Assembly: GCA_023664105.1 (NCBI GenBank)
Contig: JAMPGF010000003.1
Location: forward strand, 1 to 41,930
Source of the DNA: Butyricicoccus sp.
GTDB taxonomy: Bacteria > Bacillota > Clostridia > Oscillospirales > Oscillospiraceae
DNA: 41,930 bases
Direction of reading: 5' to 3'
Part shown: positions 28,501 through 33,276 of the stretch, piece by piece
Position numbering within the stretch: position 1 is the stretch's first letter
Layout: each line of letters opens with the position of its first letter
Position numbers and translations under genes: made by a program
Notes under the pieces: model-generated
Databases searched by the model: none
What the model saw: only the letters and a program-made list of their open reading frames with translations
Told to the model about the DNA's origin: nothing

Positions 28501-29424
28501 CCCCGGCTTATCCGGCTCAACATAGAAAGTCTTGACAAAGGTCCCGCCGAACGTAATCCCGGTAACAGTCACCCTGACCTCGCCGGCATCCTTCTGGGGC
28601 TTATAATCCACCGTATAATCGGTGTCCTTCACCAGCTCCCTGCCCGTGCCGTCAGCCAGAGACACCGTGATGGAAACATCCTCCGGCTTCACGGTGCCGT
28701 CATAGACCAGTCCGGTCAGGTCAGTCTCGTCCACAGCAACAGCGATCGCGTTCTCACAGTAATCGCAGGTCCCGTTCCCGTCCTCGCCAAAGGTGAAGGA
28801 ACACGTCTCCGTCTCCTCCGCGCCGCAGTACGGGCAAGTCCAGCTGTGCTCCGTGGTGCCGGTCTTGTGCGTCCAGCTGTGCTCCGAGTGCCCGGTGCAC
28901 TTACCGACAGAGAGCACCTTGGCCGACGCCGCGTCCACCGGGGTCAGCAAGCTGCCGTTTAGGTCATAGAAGGCGCAGTCCTCCCCCAGCAGCGCGGCAA
29001 AATCCCCGTCCGCTGTCAGGATCGCCCTGTGCGGTCCGGAATATTTACCGCCGGAGAGCCGCACCGTCGCACCGGAGGCGATATCCAGGGCATAAGCCGC
29101 GCCCGTGACAGACGTCCCCTCGTCCTCGATATACAAAGCTCCGCCGGAGAGCACCTCCACGCCGACGTTTCCCGTGGCGCTGACCGTACCCTTCAGGCTC
29201 AGCGCGCCCGTGCCGGTGACCTGAATAAGGGGCGAGCAGCTCCCGCTGAGGGTATACTCCCGCGTGTCGAACGACCTAACGTCCTCGAACACGAACGTCT
29301 CCAAAGCGGTGTGATTCTCGTTTATTCCCGAGCCGGTATCATCCCACCCGGCCGAAGCTGTAACAGGGCACAGATTCAGGCACAGCGCCAGTGAAATGAT
29401 AAGACAAAGAACTCTGCGTTTCAT
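13528..29424 (-). CDS. Giant SLH-anchored surface protein with Ig-like module array
   Basis: ATG 29424, with GGGAGGT upstream, gives 5298 residues. A signal peptide (MKRRVLCLIISLALCLNLC, cut after VTASA) is followed by a Gly/Ser-rich beta segment and a CxxC pair region (CPYC 197-200, CDYC 220-223). An array of Ig-like modules runs from about residue 400 to 4850. By eye I count 17 A modules (Y-G-x-x-QELV-x-AG ... AGTYTVWYKV), 17 B modules (YDG-x-x-KPTVTVKDG ... GGNY), 9 C modules (YGD ... GGSGSG-x-VTW) and 9 D modules (YDG ... GTF-x-NVG-x-KTV), resembling MBG and YDG families. A Thr/Gln-rich linker lies near residue 4930. Three SLH domains close the protein (about 5123-5175, 5182-5235, 5242-5298) and should bind secondary wall polymer. 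No LPXTG motif or catalytic domain is visible. It is probably an adhesin or stalk; the ligand is unknown. The earlier ATG at 29478 has no ribosome site and spoils the signal peptide. Confidence 0.9.
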   Translation of the reverse strand: MKRRVLCLIISLALCLNLCPVTASAGWDDTGSGINENHTALETFVFEDVRSFDTREYTLSGSCSPLIQVTGTGALSLKGTVSATGNVGVEVLSGGALYIEDEGTSVTGAAYALDIASGATVRLSGGKYSGPHRAILTADGDFAALLGEDCAFYDLNGSLLTPVDAASAKVLSVGKCTGHSEHSWTHKTGTTEHSWTCPYCGAEETETCSFTFGEDGNGTCDYCENAIAVAVDETDLTGLVYDGTVKPEDVSITVSLADGTGRELVKDTDYTVDYKPQKDAGEVRVTVTGITFGGTFVKTFYVEPDKPGISWNAAACTVDYDGSPVDSEDLPGITITIKASEDLHPYLQYAYRTAETEDEFTGGLPTNAGKYEVKAYLEKSNNFEAAETELLTLTVNKIPAVTTAPLGRTAEYNREAQELVTAGALKPGAAAEGAEIVFARAKDGPYSTDIPTETNVSTYYVWYRVADTENFTGQSGQLTARINHREIEPAVELDYYKTMFTGEYKEPGVTVKDGEYVIPKSEYTFSYSDNRNVGTATVTVNNADNGNYKLKPATATFQITSKEQEALSITKQPDTITYGDKFTLGTTGGSGSGDVTWEIIDVGGVKVAEVGAKSGQVTIVGDGEFTVKATKSGKDPANASIINYDDATASWTVTAEKKKVTATVTAEDKFYGETYGGDDLKAARVHAAVEQGVLPGDEITITGLTGTFSDENAGENKTVTVDISGASITGNNSGHYAVTYSSTTVTAAIHKAVVHITKEKDAAALTYSGAAQALIGDDVLKADAAGVSVEYAMSEDGSYSTNIPEGTNAGNYTVWYRVEETDNYTGLPPASVDVTISKKQVTPTVELSGNGLTAAADGTCSYIYDGNEKKPTVTVKDGVDVIPESNYTVGYSNNINVGDATVTVTSTDGGNYEFTPNNPVTEKFEIKKEPARVLTAPEAAGDPLTFNNRDQKLVTAGAAYGGTMVYSLDKDNGDSYSANIPVKTDAAKYTVYYKVQGDGNHSDSEVGEAAVTIAPKTVKDPTIELFDGENPLVSYTYDGSAKMPTVVVKDGSDVIFAGDDSKPGEYNVLYSDNIDAGKGTVNITDKPGGNYTVTGSTTFVIQKADIEFNPASSAAVITYDGKPHELLVPGTTSGGEVLYALNSPTSTYTAAIPTATEAGTYRVWYKVNGDKNHNSLAATEVEGVKINRKPLTEVTIELSPESFEYDGTAKMPEIKVWDGKTLLPEGEYEWVCTDAENNRVESPTNVGTYTIKITDKADGNYDLAGVTENTKDFTIGQIPQEELVIGGKPAATNYGDSFQLTVSGGSGDGEVTWERTGPVSVDVDADGKASFTITGVGDVTVTVKKAADNNYLAAETQWSFTAAPRPVEAAVRVDNKPYDGNTSATVSSAGIAAINGDTVIIDTNSISAAFDTPSVGEGKTVTLDASKVEVTGDDAGKYAISYPETVTANITQAAAEITTAPGKIDPLTYSGQAQALVTAGKTNVGFIVYSLNENGPYSEEIPTGTNAGTYNVYYKVDGTDDYTGVTVNGAPVEVTIAPKPITTPVIEVTENSYPYDGARKNPTITVMDGETVVDKKQYTVVWTDENGQTVTELKAAGTYTAAIKNVDGGNYTFSATATAEIVAATQNSLEITGKPEHVYYGDTVKPGATGGPGNGKVTWSITAGESSADIDPDTGELTVTGTGSITVTAERTLPNYAPVTDTWTFTVEPKPVIADVTVKPKAYDGTNSIDENDITAEVKSSDLVDSADTISIVGLKGTFADVNAGTGKTVNLARDGFTVTCDTGKYAVSIPDTAHADITPREVNVSVTLSDHDLQTDDSGKYYYAFDGAEKRPNVTVTCSDEGGYSAALAASDYTVDYAKNKNVGTADVTVTASEGGNYTFVTAKVQFEIQRRAAVLTETPKAKDLTYDGSAQDLVNVGTATGGTVMYSPTGASGSYSEAIPHETNAGTYTVYYMVKGDANHDDTAPGQVSVTIKPKTITPKITLNPASYVYDGNECRPTVTVSGGVNTGADLDPIAETEYSVDYLNNTGAGTATVTVSDNNGGNYIVNGTATFKIEKAPPVFDAPEMKTGLQYSGAVQELVKAGVSGDGTVAYSVNGGNYSSAIPSASAVGDYEISYKVLGDANHSDTAPTELGTVTIARNTVNTPGITLSSYQFQYNGSEQKPTVTVRDDNGLVIPEHEYTVKIEGKNDSSAMVDVDTYTVTVTTPENSNYIITTGNTRTFEIVPANQETVSITGIKAQVRYGDTIQLGITGGTGSGTVTWEVKGADGNAVNSEISSTGLLTVKDQGKTLTVTVKRSAGGNYNEVSAAWEFSAAKKQVTAVVTADDRDFIDGNKTATVHVSVPASALVEGDSITINGVTGEFDDPNVGTDKKVTVDSDGASVTGTNADNYEITYPAATAASIKAIAATVDAGPGTVTPALTYDASQAQELVTAGTVTGGIMVYSLDGSNFTSSIPKAKDADTYTVYFKAQGDGNHTDSEVDSVQATVGKQNVNPTVGLSPSGAKYDGGEHKPTVTLWDGDNNVIPASEYKVTYVSDNNENWTDKGDYTVKIEDIDRGNYVIADGVTAQFTISTTAQDPLEITNKPGFVYYGDTFTLSAVGGSGNAAVTWSAEPAAGVVEIDQNGFVKIVGTGSATITATRPGGANYDDATATYPLNALRKPVTAIVSADDRVFAENDTSVTINVSWKAGDLVGNDSINTTPITGSFADANVGQDKAVTVNGDPVNDATSQKYAITIPRTTTASILKADTDAPAVTANTLEYNRSAQALVIGGDTDTRYSNSRDGVYSTNVPTGTNAGTYTVWYKELGDANHNDSAPQDVTVTISPRKPETLDITLSGNDLKKDEDGNCSYVFDGSDKEPNVTIKDGDAVVPAGEYAVSYSNNKNVSTDDAKGTVTITCNEGGNYTFAEQTVNFTITGAAAQLTKSPEARSLTYTGQEQELVTVGTASGGHIEYLQDNDTYSEAIPKGTNAGTYTVTYKVVGDGNYTSSGETWTVSVTIKPKEVVSPEVTVEVTGGCTYDGSPKEPGKTDDDEVKVKDGETTIPTDEYTVSYRDNINAGTATVVITNANGGNYIVNGTGSFIIGKADVSDVKPPVGKTGLPYNGAAQELITAGSASSGTMVYALSEDGDYSPAIPTQTAVGNYDIYYKVQGDSNHNDTVPEPDPVAASIIVNTVDNPTVQVTPGSVTFNGKKQEPTVTVKDGSGMLIDGSEYTVTYKDAEGNADLTKAGTYTVTVKNTESSNYRINDSSKTFEILAADQTPLTITGTRERVCYGDKFQLGTSGGSDGGTIEWKVEGKDAGGSDIASISSGLLTIAGVGSVTVTATSSAAGYTDQTATWTFFAEKKQVNAVVTAEAKTYDGETDATVTATLQDSDLVSGDTVKITLPGSSFEDASAGTDKKVNVDRTNPDFSECKGNYENYIINYPATATASIFKADVDETKVTAPTAETGLEYTGLAQYLVKAGSSPEGTLEYSTDNSTYSTSLPTGTDADSYDVWYRVKGDGNHKDTAGTKLTETTRITIARQKVENPVIELTPTGALYDGGVHKPTVTIKDNNGRIIPDLEYDVEYGDTDWRSAKDHTVTVKNKAGKVGGNYDITDTPKTFTISATGQSPLSIVNQPGKVQYGDSFTLSTNGGSGTGTVTWSSDKQDIATIDQNGLVTIWKAGGPITITATREADGYGTTTASWTFSAEKRPVTAIVTAKDKEYDSKLDAELVISWKPGDLLNGDTVTLNLTGTFSNANVGDNKTVNIAGTPPDNDKYKISWNDTTTASITAGAATVIAPTPKELTYNGQRQELVIGGSATNGDILYSLDDVIYSRDIPKETNAGTYTVWYKVEGSANYADVAPKALPVTISPKTLNVTGENVTLSPDSFDYDGSPKRPDVTVKDSSKVIPAGEYLVGYSNNVQAGNDTAKVIISDAEGGNYTVSGEVTFTIKAGTATLTLAPQEKDLTYTGKAQALVTAGSAVNGHLEYSTDGTSYNMAIPKETDADDYDVYYKVVGNPGYGDTSPQTLTVTISPKQVTPTVLVEGKTKYSTPYTDGDLEPGVTVVVEGEPLTPVKDYYIVGYADNRNPGTASVTVQSRSNGNYKFYTTATFEITKAKAEFDLVPAPVENLVYTGEEQELVYSGEGKNDCTVVYSLSGGEFSPFIPTATEVGSYAVRAKVEGNDFYADSDVKSYRVSIGKNTIAENKLNVDLSDNSLKYTGSELKPTVTVQDVENNVIIPASEYSVSYKNNINVGQADVTVTSTTRNYSFSKTVHFTITEGDAPELTITGLPETVYYGDTFRLGTTGGSGTVTWKVESGEAASQGGGQFRITGPGPITISATAGGVTKTKDLYAYPKPVKAIVTAEDKTYDGNTSVTSWSVIVTGLVSGDSIGSDSFTVTGYFRNASAGADKTVYITGLTVPDEISRKYDISRDDTTTATIIPAEAKVNEEKAPTAKTGLQYTGEPLELVNRGEASGGNIKYSLDGENYTYAVPTGKDAKSYTVWYKAVADNSNYRDSKAVEMEPVKIAPNTDTPSVLCVPDTFQFDGSAKTPAVVVRDGENRIIPESEYTVTIPTAIAAKDESYEVAVTDNPGGNYEFSSTTGGAFKIVASSQAPLSIITEKPSDVYYGDTFRLSAMGGSGSGAIQWSIKEENAPAAVDGNGVVKVTGTGGFTVQAYREASDGYGKSNTASVPFVANPKPITAVAKAASRGYDTSKNTAVTLTVPEINAEITATGTFDDENVGTNKTVKIVYSEDPKVTDPNYQITWPETTTASIYMVDVKIETENAPKPVEGLTYTVENGQPKAQELLTGGATVGGIGTIVYSTSEKGVYSENIPTGTNAGMYSVWYKVADSVNYTGIPAAEVEVEIKKADPYISSHPAASGWGETLSAIRLDGGATDIPGNFEWEDGSIKPTSGTSYNVIFRPNDEYKANYNTRTIQVQVTAPVQQTSNEPSSTPAQAQTQTTVRGGTASTVLSASDGSRLVQQAVASKSRNVVIKPEITGDVTKSEVSIPSSTVSKLSSDTDAALTVSSPVADVTIPNKALDTLGQSGGSVSVAVGNAEQSVALTVTSGGETVKQVPGGVTLSVPVEDAAPGTVAVLVNEDGTRETVRNSVVTDGVMSIPLSGSATVEIVDNSKDFDDVPPESWEAGAVDFASSHELFGGTSETTFSPDLAMSRGMLATVLYRLEGNPEMDLTDAFSDVSDGAWYADGVAWATENGIAGGYGDGQFGPNDDVTREQFVVMLWRYAGSPEAGSQALDFVDADRASGYALEALCWAVENGILNGVGGGMLDPGGTATRAQAAQLLKNFMEKT
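14860..28230 (-). repeat. Higher-order tandem array of A-B-C-D protein modules
   Basis: The coding array has two repeat levels. The Tyr of the YGD motif in the nine C modules falls at residues 578, 1294, 1640, 2244, 2592, 3274, 3625, 4281 and 4613. The spacings are 716, 346, 604, 348, 682, 351, 656 and 332 residues, alternating long and short. Short units are A-B-C-D. Long units are A-B-A-B-A-B-C-D, except that the one ending at 2244 lacks its first A. Modules at equal places in different units resemble each other: the first B of long units carries the same insert (VELSGNGL..., VTLSDHDL..., ITLSGNDL...), and the short-unit B modules at about 2500 and 3530 share YDGG-x-HKPTVT. Confidence 0.85.
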
Positions 29425-29497
29425 GACAAAAACCTCCCAAACGCACAAGGTGGCAGCGCGCAGCGCATAGACCCCCATCTTGATACGGCTATTTTAC

Positions 29498-29525
29498 TAT
29501 ATATACCTTAAAAAGTCCACAGCAA
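29498..29525 (-). promoter_or_regulatory. Candidate promoter of the giant gene
   Basis: On the minus strand TTGCTG (29520-29525), 16 bases, then TATATA (29498-29503) lies about 75 bases before the ATG at 29424. An alternative -10, TATAGT (29496-29501), has 18-base spacing. The 159-base gap to the regulator gene holds nothing else recognisable. Confidence 0.5.
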
Positions 29526-29583
29526 AACCGTACCCAACCCCAAAATTTTTGCACTCCGACAGCCTCTGCTTATGGGCGCTTTA

Positions 29584-30237
29584 TTATTTCCGCCAGATCT
29601 CATTGACGTATTCTTCCTCAGGTATCAGCCTGATGTACCGCCCCGCTTCCGCCAGAACCTGTTCTGTAAGCTCATCCGGGATTCCCCAGATGGAAGCACC
29701 GGATTTCATACAGTATTCGCACAGCTCCATTGCATCGTACTTTTGAGGATGCTCACACAGCATTCTCAAACAGCCTATGATATATCCGTAGACAGAAGCG
29801 AAGGCCAGCTGTGAGATATCCTTCCGGTTCCAGAAAAAAGCCCACATCTTTTCGTAGGATGTAAAGTAAAAATGGGTAATATCATGCTTCCCGGTGTAGA
29901 CGGGGAAGTCGATACAGTGCTGGAGCGTAAAGCGGCGGAAATTCCCGTCCGTCTGCACCTGCTTCCAAAAGATCACCATTGCCATAATATACAGATAGCG
30001 TTCATCAGGGCAGTATTTTTCCGCGATCTGCTTGTTCCTCGTCATGTACTCCCATTTCACCTCATAACGCATAGTCTCTTTGGACGCGAAGTGATAGTAG
30101 ATGGTCCCCCGGTTTACATGCGCCGCTTTGCATATATCGGAATAGCTGGTTTCATGAAATCCCTTTTCATAAAAAAGCTGCTTACAGGCCTGGACAATAG
30201 CCTGCCGCGTATGTGCTCCGTTTTCGTAATTCCCCAC
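29584..30237 (-). CDS. TetR-family transcriptional regulator
   Basis: The 217-residue protein begins with a TetR DNA-binding domain: TRQAIVQACKQLFYEKGFHETSYSDICKAAHVNRGTIYYHFASKE, with the helix-turn-helix around residues 30-50. The C-terminal half is a helical ligand-binding domain rich in aromatic residues, with no family-level clue to its ligand. The start is GTG 30237, with TAGGAG 10 bases upstream. It is divergent from the corrinoid methyl-transfer operon. A 22-bp palindrome in the gap is the probable operator, so it likely represses that operon until a methoxylated or methylated substrate appears. Confidence 0.9.
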   Translation of the reverse strand: MGNYENGAHTRQAIVQACKQLFYEKGFHETSYSDICKAAHVNRGTIYYHFASKETMRYEVKWEYMTRNKQIAEKYCPDERYLYIMAMVIFWKQVQTDGNFRRFTLQHCIDFPVYTGKHDITHFYFTSYEKMWAFFWNRKDISQLAFASVYGYIIGCLRMLCEHPQKYDAMELCEYCMKSGASIWGIPDELTEQVLAEAGRYIRLIPEEEYVNEIWRK

Positions 30238-30275
30238 AGTATACCGCTCCTACTCAAACTTTGACAAATTCCGCG

Positions 30276-30297
30276 TTTTGTGCAAAATTGCACAAAA
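30276..30297. promoter_or_regulatory. Probable TetR operator palindrome
   Basis: TTTTGTGCAA and TTGCACAAAA are perfect 10-bp inverted arms separated by AA. The site lies 38 bases from the regulator start and 14 bases upstream of the -35 box of the methyl-transfer operon. Its length and position fit a TetR dimer site controlling both directions. Confidence 0.7.
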
Positions 30298-30310
30298 ACC
30301 CAGAAAACAG

Positions 30311-30339
30311 TTGCTGTCTTTTTATGCTTATTGTATCAT
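30311..30339 (+). promoter_or_regulatory. Promoter of the methyl-transfer operon
   Basis: TTGCTG (30311-30316), exactly 17 bases, then TATCAT (30334-30339) stands about 70 bases before the first start codon. It lies immediately downstream of the palindrome at 30276-30297. No B12-box-like element is visible in the leader. Confidence 0.6.
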
Positions 30340-30410
30340 AACATAAAGACTGTGTCAACGAGTGCGATCTGAAAGCGGCCTTTTCTTATTCTATTTCAAG
30401 GGGGAAAATC

Positions 30411-31568
30411 ATGGAAACGAGCAAGCTGTATGCAGAAAAATATGAAAATTTCCAAAAAGCGATCAACCGCCAGGAGGGCTCTTATGTTCCCAACGCGATG
30501 ACCAACAACGGCGGGGGACTCTTCTGGGACGGAAAGACTGCCCGCGATGTGGCGGGCGACCATCACGCCTATGCCAGGGCCCTCACCTCTTTTCTGGATG
30601 AGATGTGGATGGATGTCAATGTCCTTTCCGGCCTGACCACCACCCCCCGCATCAGCGACACCTTCCCCACGGCGGAAAACCGGCTGGCCAGGGACGGCAC
30701 CCTGACCCATTTGCAGATGTCGCCCATGGAGGCAGGCGAGTATGACCAGCTGACCGCCGATCCCAGGGCTTTCATTGCCAACGTGCTGCTGCCCAGAAAG
30801 TTCCCCGACCTGTTCGCGAGCCGCGAGACCGCCAGGGCATCTCTGAAGGTCTTTGCCGAGGAGCGGCTGGACTGCTTTGTAACGCAGATGGGGTATACAA
30901 GCAAGTACCTTGCCGAGACCTACGGTGTTCATACCTGCGTCAACATGGGATTGATTCTGAACACCCCTCTGGATCATATTTTTGACTACTTCCGCGGCTT
31001 CCGCGGCACTCTGACCGACCTGCGCCGCCAGCCCGATAAGGTCCGCGCCGCACTGGACGCCATTTGGGAATACCAGCATGCCAGGAGGATTTCCGCGCCT
31101 TATGACGCGTCAAAGGGCTACCCCTTCCAGCCCTGCCATATACCCGCCTACCTGAGTCCCAGGCAGTTCCGGGAATTCTACTGGCCCTATGAGAAGCAGC
31201 TGATCGAATGGGTTGCCGCCTCCGGCAGCAAGATTTTCCTGGTGCTGGAGGGCCGCTGGGAAAACATCTGGGACTGCTTCCTGGAAGCCCCAAAGGATTC
31301 CCTTGTACTCAATGTGGATGATGACGATGTTATCAGGGCCAGCGAGGTGTTGGGCGGTCATCAGATTATCTGCGGCGGCCTGAAGCTGGGAGATACGCGT
31401 TTGAAGAGCTTTGATCAGATGAAGGATGACATCAAGCGGGTCATTGATACCTGCGCTCCCGGCGGCGGCTTCATTTTCAGCACAGACAAGGGCTTCCTGA
31501 CTCCCGGCGACATAAGCCCCACGTTGATCCGGTGCTTCAACCTTGCCCACGAATATTCCGGCAAATAA
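30411..31568 (+). CDS. URO-D-family corrinoid methyltransferase (MT I candidate)
   Basis: The 385-residue protein belongs to the uroporphyrinogen decarboxylase (URO-D) superfamily, which includes methanol, methylamine and aryl-ether methyltransferases. Operon partners (pterin methyltransferase, corrinoid protein, activator) make a methyltransferase far likelier than haem synthesis. In such four-part systems this component moves a methyl group from the substrate, often a methoxyaromatic, to the corrinoid protein. The HxC metal motif of MtaA is absent. E280, D296 and H317 (LEGRW, PKDSL, GGHQII) are spaced roughly like the E-X14-E-X20-H zinc motif I recall for ether-cleaving enzymes, but not exactly. 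The substrate is unknown. GGGGG-type ribosome site (AAGGGGGAAA) precedes ATG 30411. Confidence 0.8.
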   Translation: METSKLYAEKYENFQKAINRQEGSYVPNAMTNNGGGLFWDGKTARDVAGDHHAYARALTSFLDEMWMDVNVLSGLTTTPRISDTFPTAENRLARDGTLTHLQMSPMEAGEYDQLTADPRAFIANVLLPRKFPDLFASRETARASLKVFAEERLDCFVTQMGYTSKYLAETYGVHTCVNMGLILNTPLDHIFDYFRGFRGTLTDLRRQPDKVRAALDAIWEYQHARRISAPYDASKGYPFQPCHIPAYLSPRQFREFYWPYEKQLIEWVAASGSKIFLVLEGRWENIWDCFLEAPKDSLVLNVDDDDVIRASEVLGGHQIICGGLKLGDTRLKSFDQMKDDIKRVIDTCAPGGGFIFSTDKGFLTPGDISPTLIRCFNLAHEYSGK

Positions 31569-31589
31569 TTGTTTCGGAGGATAATAGAA

Positions 31590-31715
31590 ATGACAAATCA
31601 GGAATACCTGCAGTCCATCGTCGACGAGCTGATGGCCGACACCGAGTGGCAGCTCCCCCCCGAATTGCGCTTCTTCCTTGTGACAAATCTGGAATGGGCC
31701 CTGCTGGGCCTGTAA
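31590..31715 (+). CDS. Small 41-residue protein in the methyl-transfer operon
   Basis: A short ORF with GGAGG nine bases before its ATG lies between the URO-D gene and the pterin methyltransferase. It reads MTNQEYLQSIVDELM and continues through DTEWQLPPELRFF to end in LEWALLGL. The stop is 12 bases before the next start and is followed by that gene's AAGGAGA. It is acidic and amphipathic with a hydrophobic tail end. The tight packing and its own ribosome site argue that it is translated. I do not recognise a family; it could be a small partner of one of the methyltransferases. Confidence 0.6.
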   Translation: MTNQEYLQSIVDELMADTEWQLPPELRFFLVTNLEWALLGL

Positions 31716-31727
31716 GGAGAAAACAGT

Positions 31728-32537
31728 ATGATCATCATCGGCGAAAAGATCAACGGCGCAATTCCCTCCGTCAAGCGGGCCATTGCGGAGCGGAATGAGG
31801 AACTGATCGTAGAGCGCACGCTGGCCCAGGCCGCGGCAGGCGCCGGCTTTCTGGACTGCGCGCCCTCTACCGCCACGGAAATCGAGTATGAAACCATGAC
31901 CTGGCTGATTGGCCTGATGCAGGGCTGCACGGATGTGCCGCTGTGCATCGACTCACCCAATGCTGCTCTTCTGGCCAGGATCCTGGAGGAGGGGCATGTA
32001 AAAAAGCCGGGTATGGTGAATTCCGTCAATGAAGAAGGGACCAAATGCGAGACAATCTTCCCCCTGATTGCCGGAACCCCCTGGGAGGTCGTTGGCCTGA
32101 CCTGTGACAAGGACGGCATTCCTGCCGATCCCGGAAAAAAGGTGGAGATTGCCAAACGGATCATTGACAAAGCGGACAAGTACGGAGTGGCGCTCAGTCA
32201 GCTGCACATCGATCCCTGCGTGATGGCCCTTGCCGCCATGCCCGGTGCCATGGACGATTTTGTCTACTGTATTGAAAACATCCATGCCTACGCGCCCGAA
32301 GTTAAGGTCACCGGCGCCATATCCAACATCAGCTTCGACATGCCCGCCAGAAAGTATGTGAATATGAACTGCATGGCCTACGCCATTGCGGCCGGCTTGG
32401 ACAGCGCGATCATGGACCCCTGCTCCCAGGACATGATGGGAACCGTTTATGCCTGCGAAGCGCTGAAAATGAGGGATAAGGGCGGCAGAAAGTATAACCG
32501 CGCTTACCGGCAAGGTAAATTTGGACAAAAGAAATAA
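31728..32537 (+). CDS. Methyltetrahydrofolate:corrinoid methyltransferase (MT II)
   Basis: The 269-residue protein is a pterin-binding TIM barrel of the dihydropteroate synthase/AcsE type. It starts MIIIGEKING, and has FLDCAPST, LCIDSPNAALL, GMVNSVNEEG, LHIDPCVMAL and GAISNISFDMPAR at the places expected for AcsE, MtgA or MtvA relatives. It should move the methyl group from the corrinoid protein to tetrahydrofolate, feeding the Wood-Ljungdahl methyl branch or methionine synthesis. AAGGAGA precedes ATG 31728. The neighbouring corrinoid protein lies 15 bases downstream and is its natural partner. Confidence 0.88.
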   Translation: MIIIGEKINGAIPSVKRAIAERNEELIVERTLAQAAAGAGFLDCAPSTATEIEYETMTWLIGLMQGCTDVPLCIDSPNAALLARILEEGHVKKPGMVNSVNEEGTKCETIFPLIAGTPWEVVGLTCDKDGIPADPGKKVEIAKRIIDKADKYGVALSQLHIDPCVMALAAMPGAMDDFVYCIENIHAYAPEVKVTGAISNISFDMPARKYVNMNCMAYAIAAGLDSAIMDPCSQDMMGTVYACEALKMRDKGGRKYNRAYRQGKFGQKK

Positions 32538-32552
32538 GGGAGGATGCATAGT

Positions 32553-33188
32553 ATGATTGATTTTGAGAAAATGGCTGTTGCCATGGGCGAACTGGATGAA
32601 GACACCGTTAAGGAGCTGCTGGCGGATGTCGCTACCGTCGAAGATGCCAATAAGGCCATGGACGCCTGCCAGACCGGCATGAATACGGTTGGCAGGCTGT
32701 TTGAGGATGGCGAATACTTTGTCGGCGACCTGATTTACGCCGGTGAGCTGATGAGCGACGCGGTGGAAGTGCTCAAGCCCCTGCTGGCTGCCGGTGAAGG
32801 CGCGGGTGTCAAGGCGAAGATGATCCTGTGCACCGTCAAGGACGACCTGCATGACATCGGCAAAAACATAGTCCGTTCCATGCTGGAAGCCTCCGGCTTT
32901 GACGTTCTGGACCTGGGCATCGATGTCTCTCCCGAGACCATCGTGAACACAGCCAGGGCGGAAAACATTAAAATCGTGGCTCTGTCCGGAGTCCTGACAC
33001 TGGCGTTGGACTCCATGAGGAGCACCATCAAGGCGTTCAAGGCTGCCGGTATGGAGGATGTGAAAATCATCATTGGCGGCTGCCCTGTTACCGAAGACGC
33101 GGCAAACGCCATGGGCGCTGACGAGTGGGCCTACAGCCCTCAGAAAACAGTGAAGGTCTGCTCTGCCTGGGCCGCTGAGCTGGCGTAA
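32553..33188 (+). CDS. Methyl-carrying corrinoid protein
   Basis: The 211-residue protein has a four-helix cap domain (about residues 1-85) and a Rossmann B12-binding domain. The latter contains DLHDIGKNIV with H100 as the lower cobalt ligand, then VALSGVLTL and IIGGCPVT, the standard DxHxxG / SxL / GG set. It carries the methyl group as methyl-Co(III) between MT I and MT II. ATG 32553 is about 10 bases after AAGGGAGG. An earlier in-frame ATG at 32544 is too close to that site. Confidence 0.93.
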   Translation: MIDFEKMAVAMGELDEDTVKELLADVATVEDANKAMDACQTGMNTVGRLFEDGEYFVGDLIYAGELMSDAVEVLKPLLAAGEGAGVKAKMILCTVKDDLHDIGKNIVRSMLEASGFDVLDLGIDVSPETIVNTARAENIKIVALSGVLTLALDSMRSTIKAFKAAGMEDVKIIIGGCPVTEDAANAMGADEWAYSPQKTVKVCSAWAAELA

Positions 33189-33214
33189 GCATATCTGCTG
33201 CTCCGCACCGGATA

Positions 33215-33246
33215 CCCGCGGGATGTCTCTGCACGCCTCCCGCGGG
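33215..33246 (+). terminator. Hairpin between corrinoid protein and activator genes
   Basis: CCCGCGGGA (33215-33223) pairs perfectly with TCCCGCGGG (33238-33246). There is no U tract after it. In an operon where the carrier protein is needed in excess of its activator, such a hairpin could reduce downstream transcription or protect the upstream message. This is an inference from position. Confidence 0.45.
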
Positions 33247-33276
33247 CACCTTTGGCATACCGGCGAGGTGAATTCT

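Noticed and set aside
24514-28962. Plus-strand open frame of 1482 codons opposite the giant gene
   Set aside because: It mirrors a GC-biased repetitive gene, has no ribosome site, and its translation is low-complexity Arg/Gly/His-rich without domains. The minus frame has a signal peptide, ordered modules and SLH domains.
30298-30410. Cobalamin riboswitch before the corrinoid operon
   Set aside because: The leader is short and AT-rich and shows no B12-box-like conserved core. Control by the TetR site is sufficient.
30411-31568. HemE uroporphyrinogen decarboxylase
   Set aside because: The fold family is the same, but the gene is surrounded by corrinoid methyl-transfer genes and lacks haem gene neighbours.
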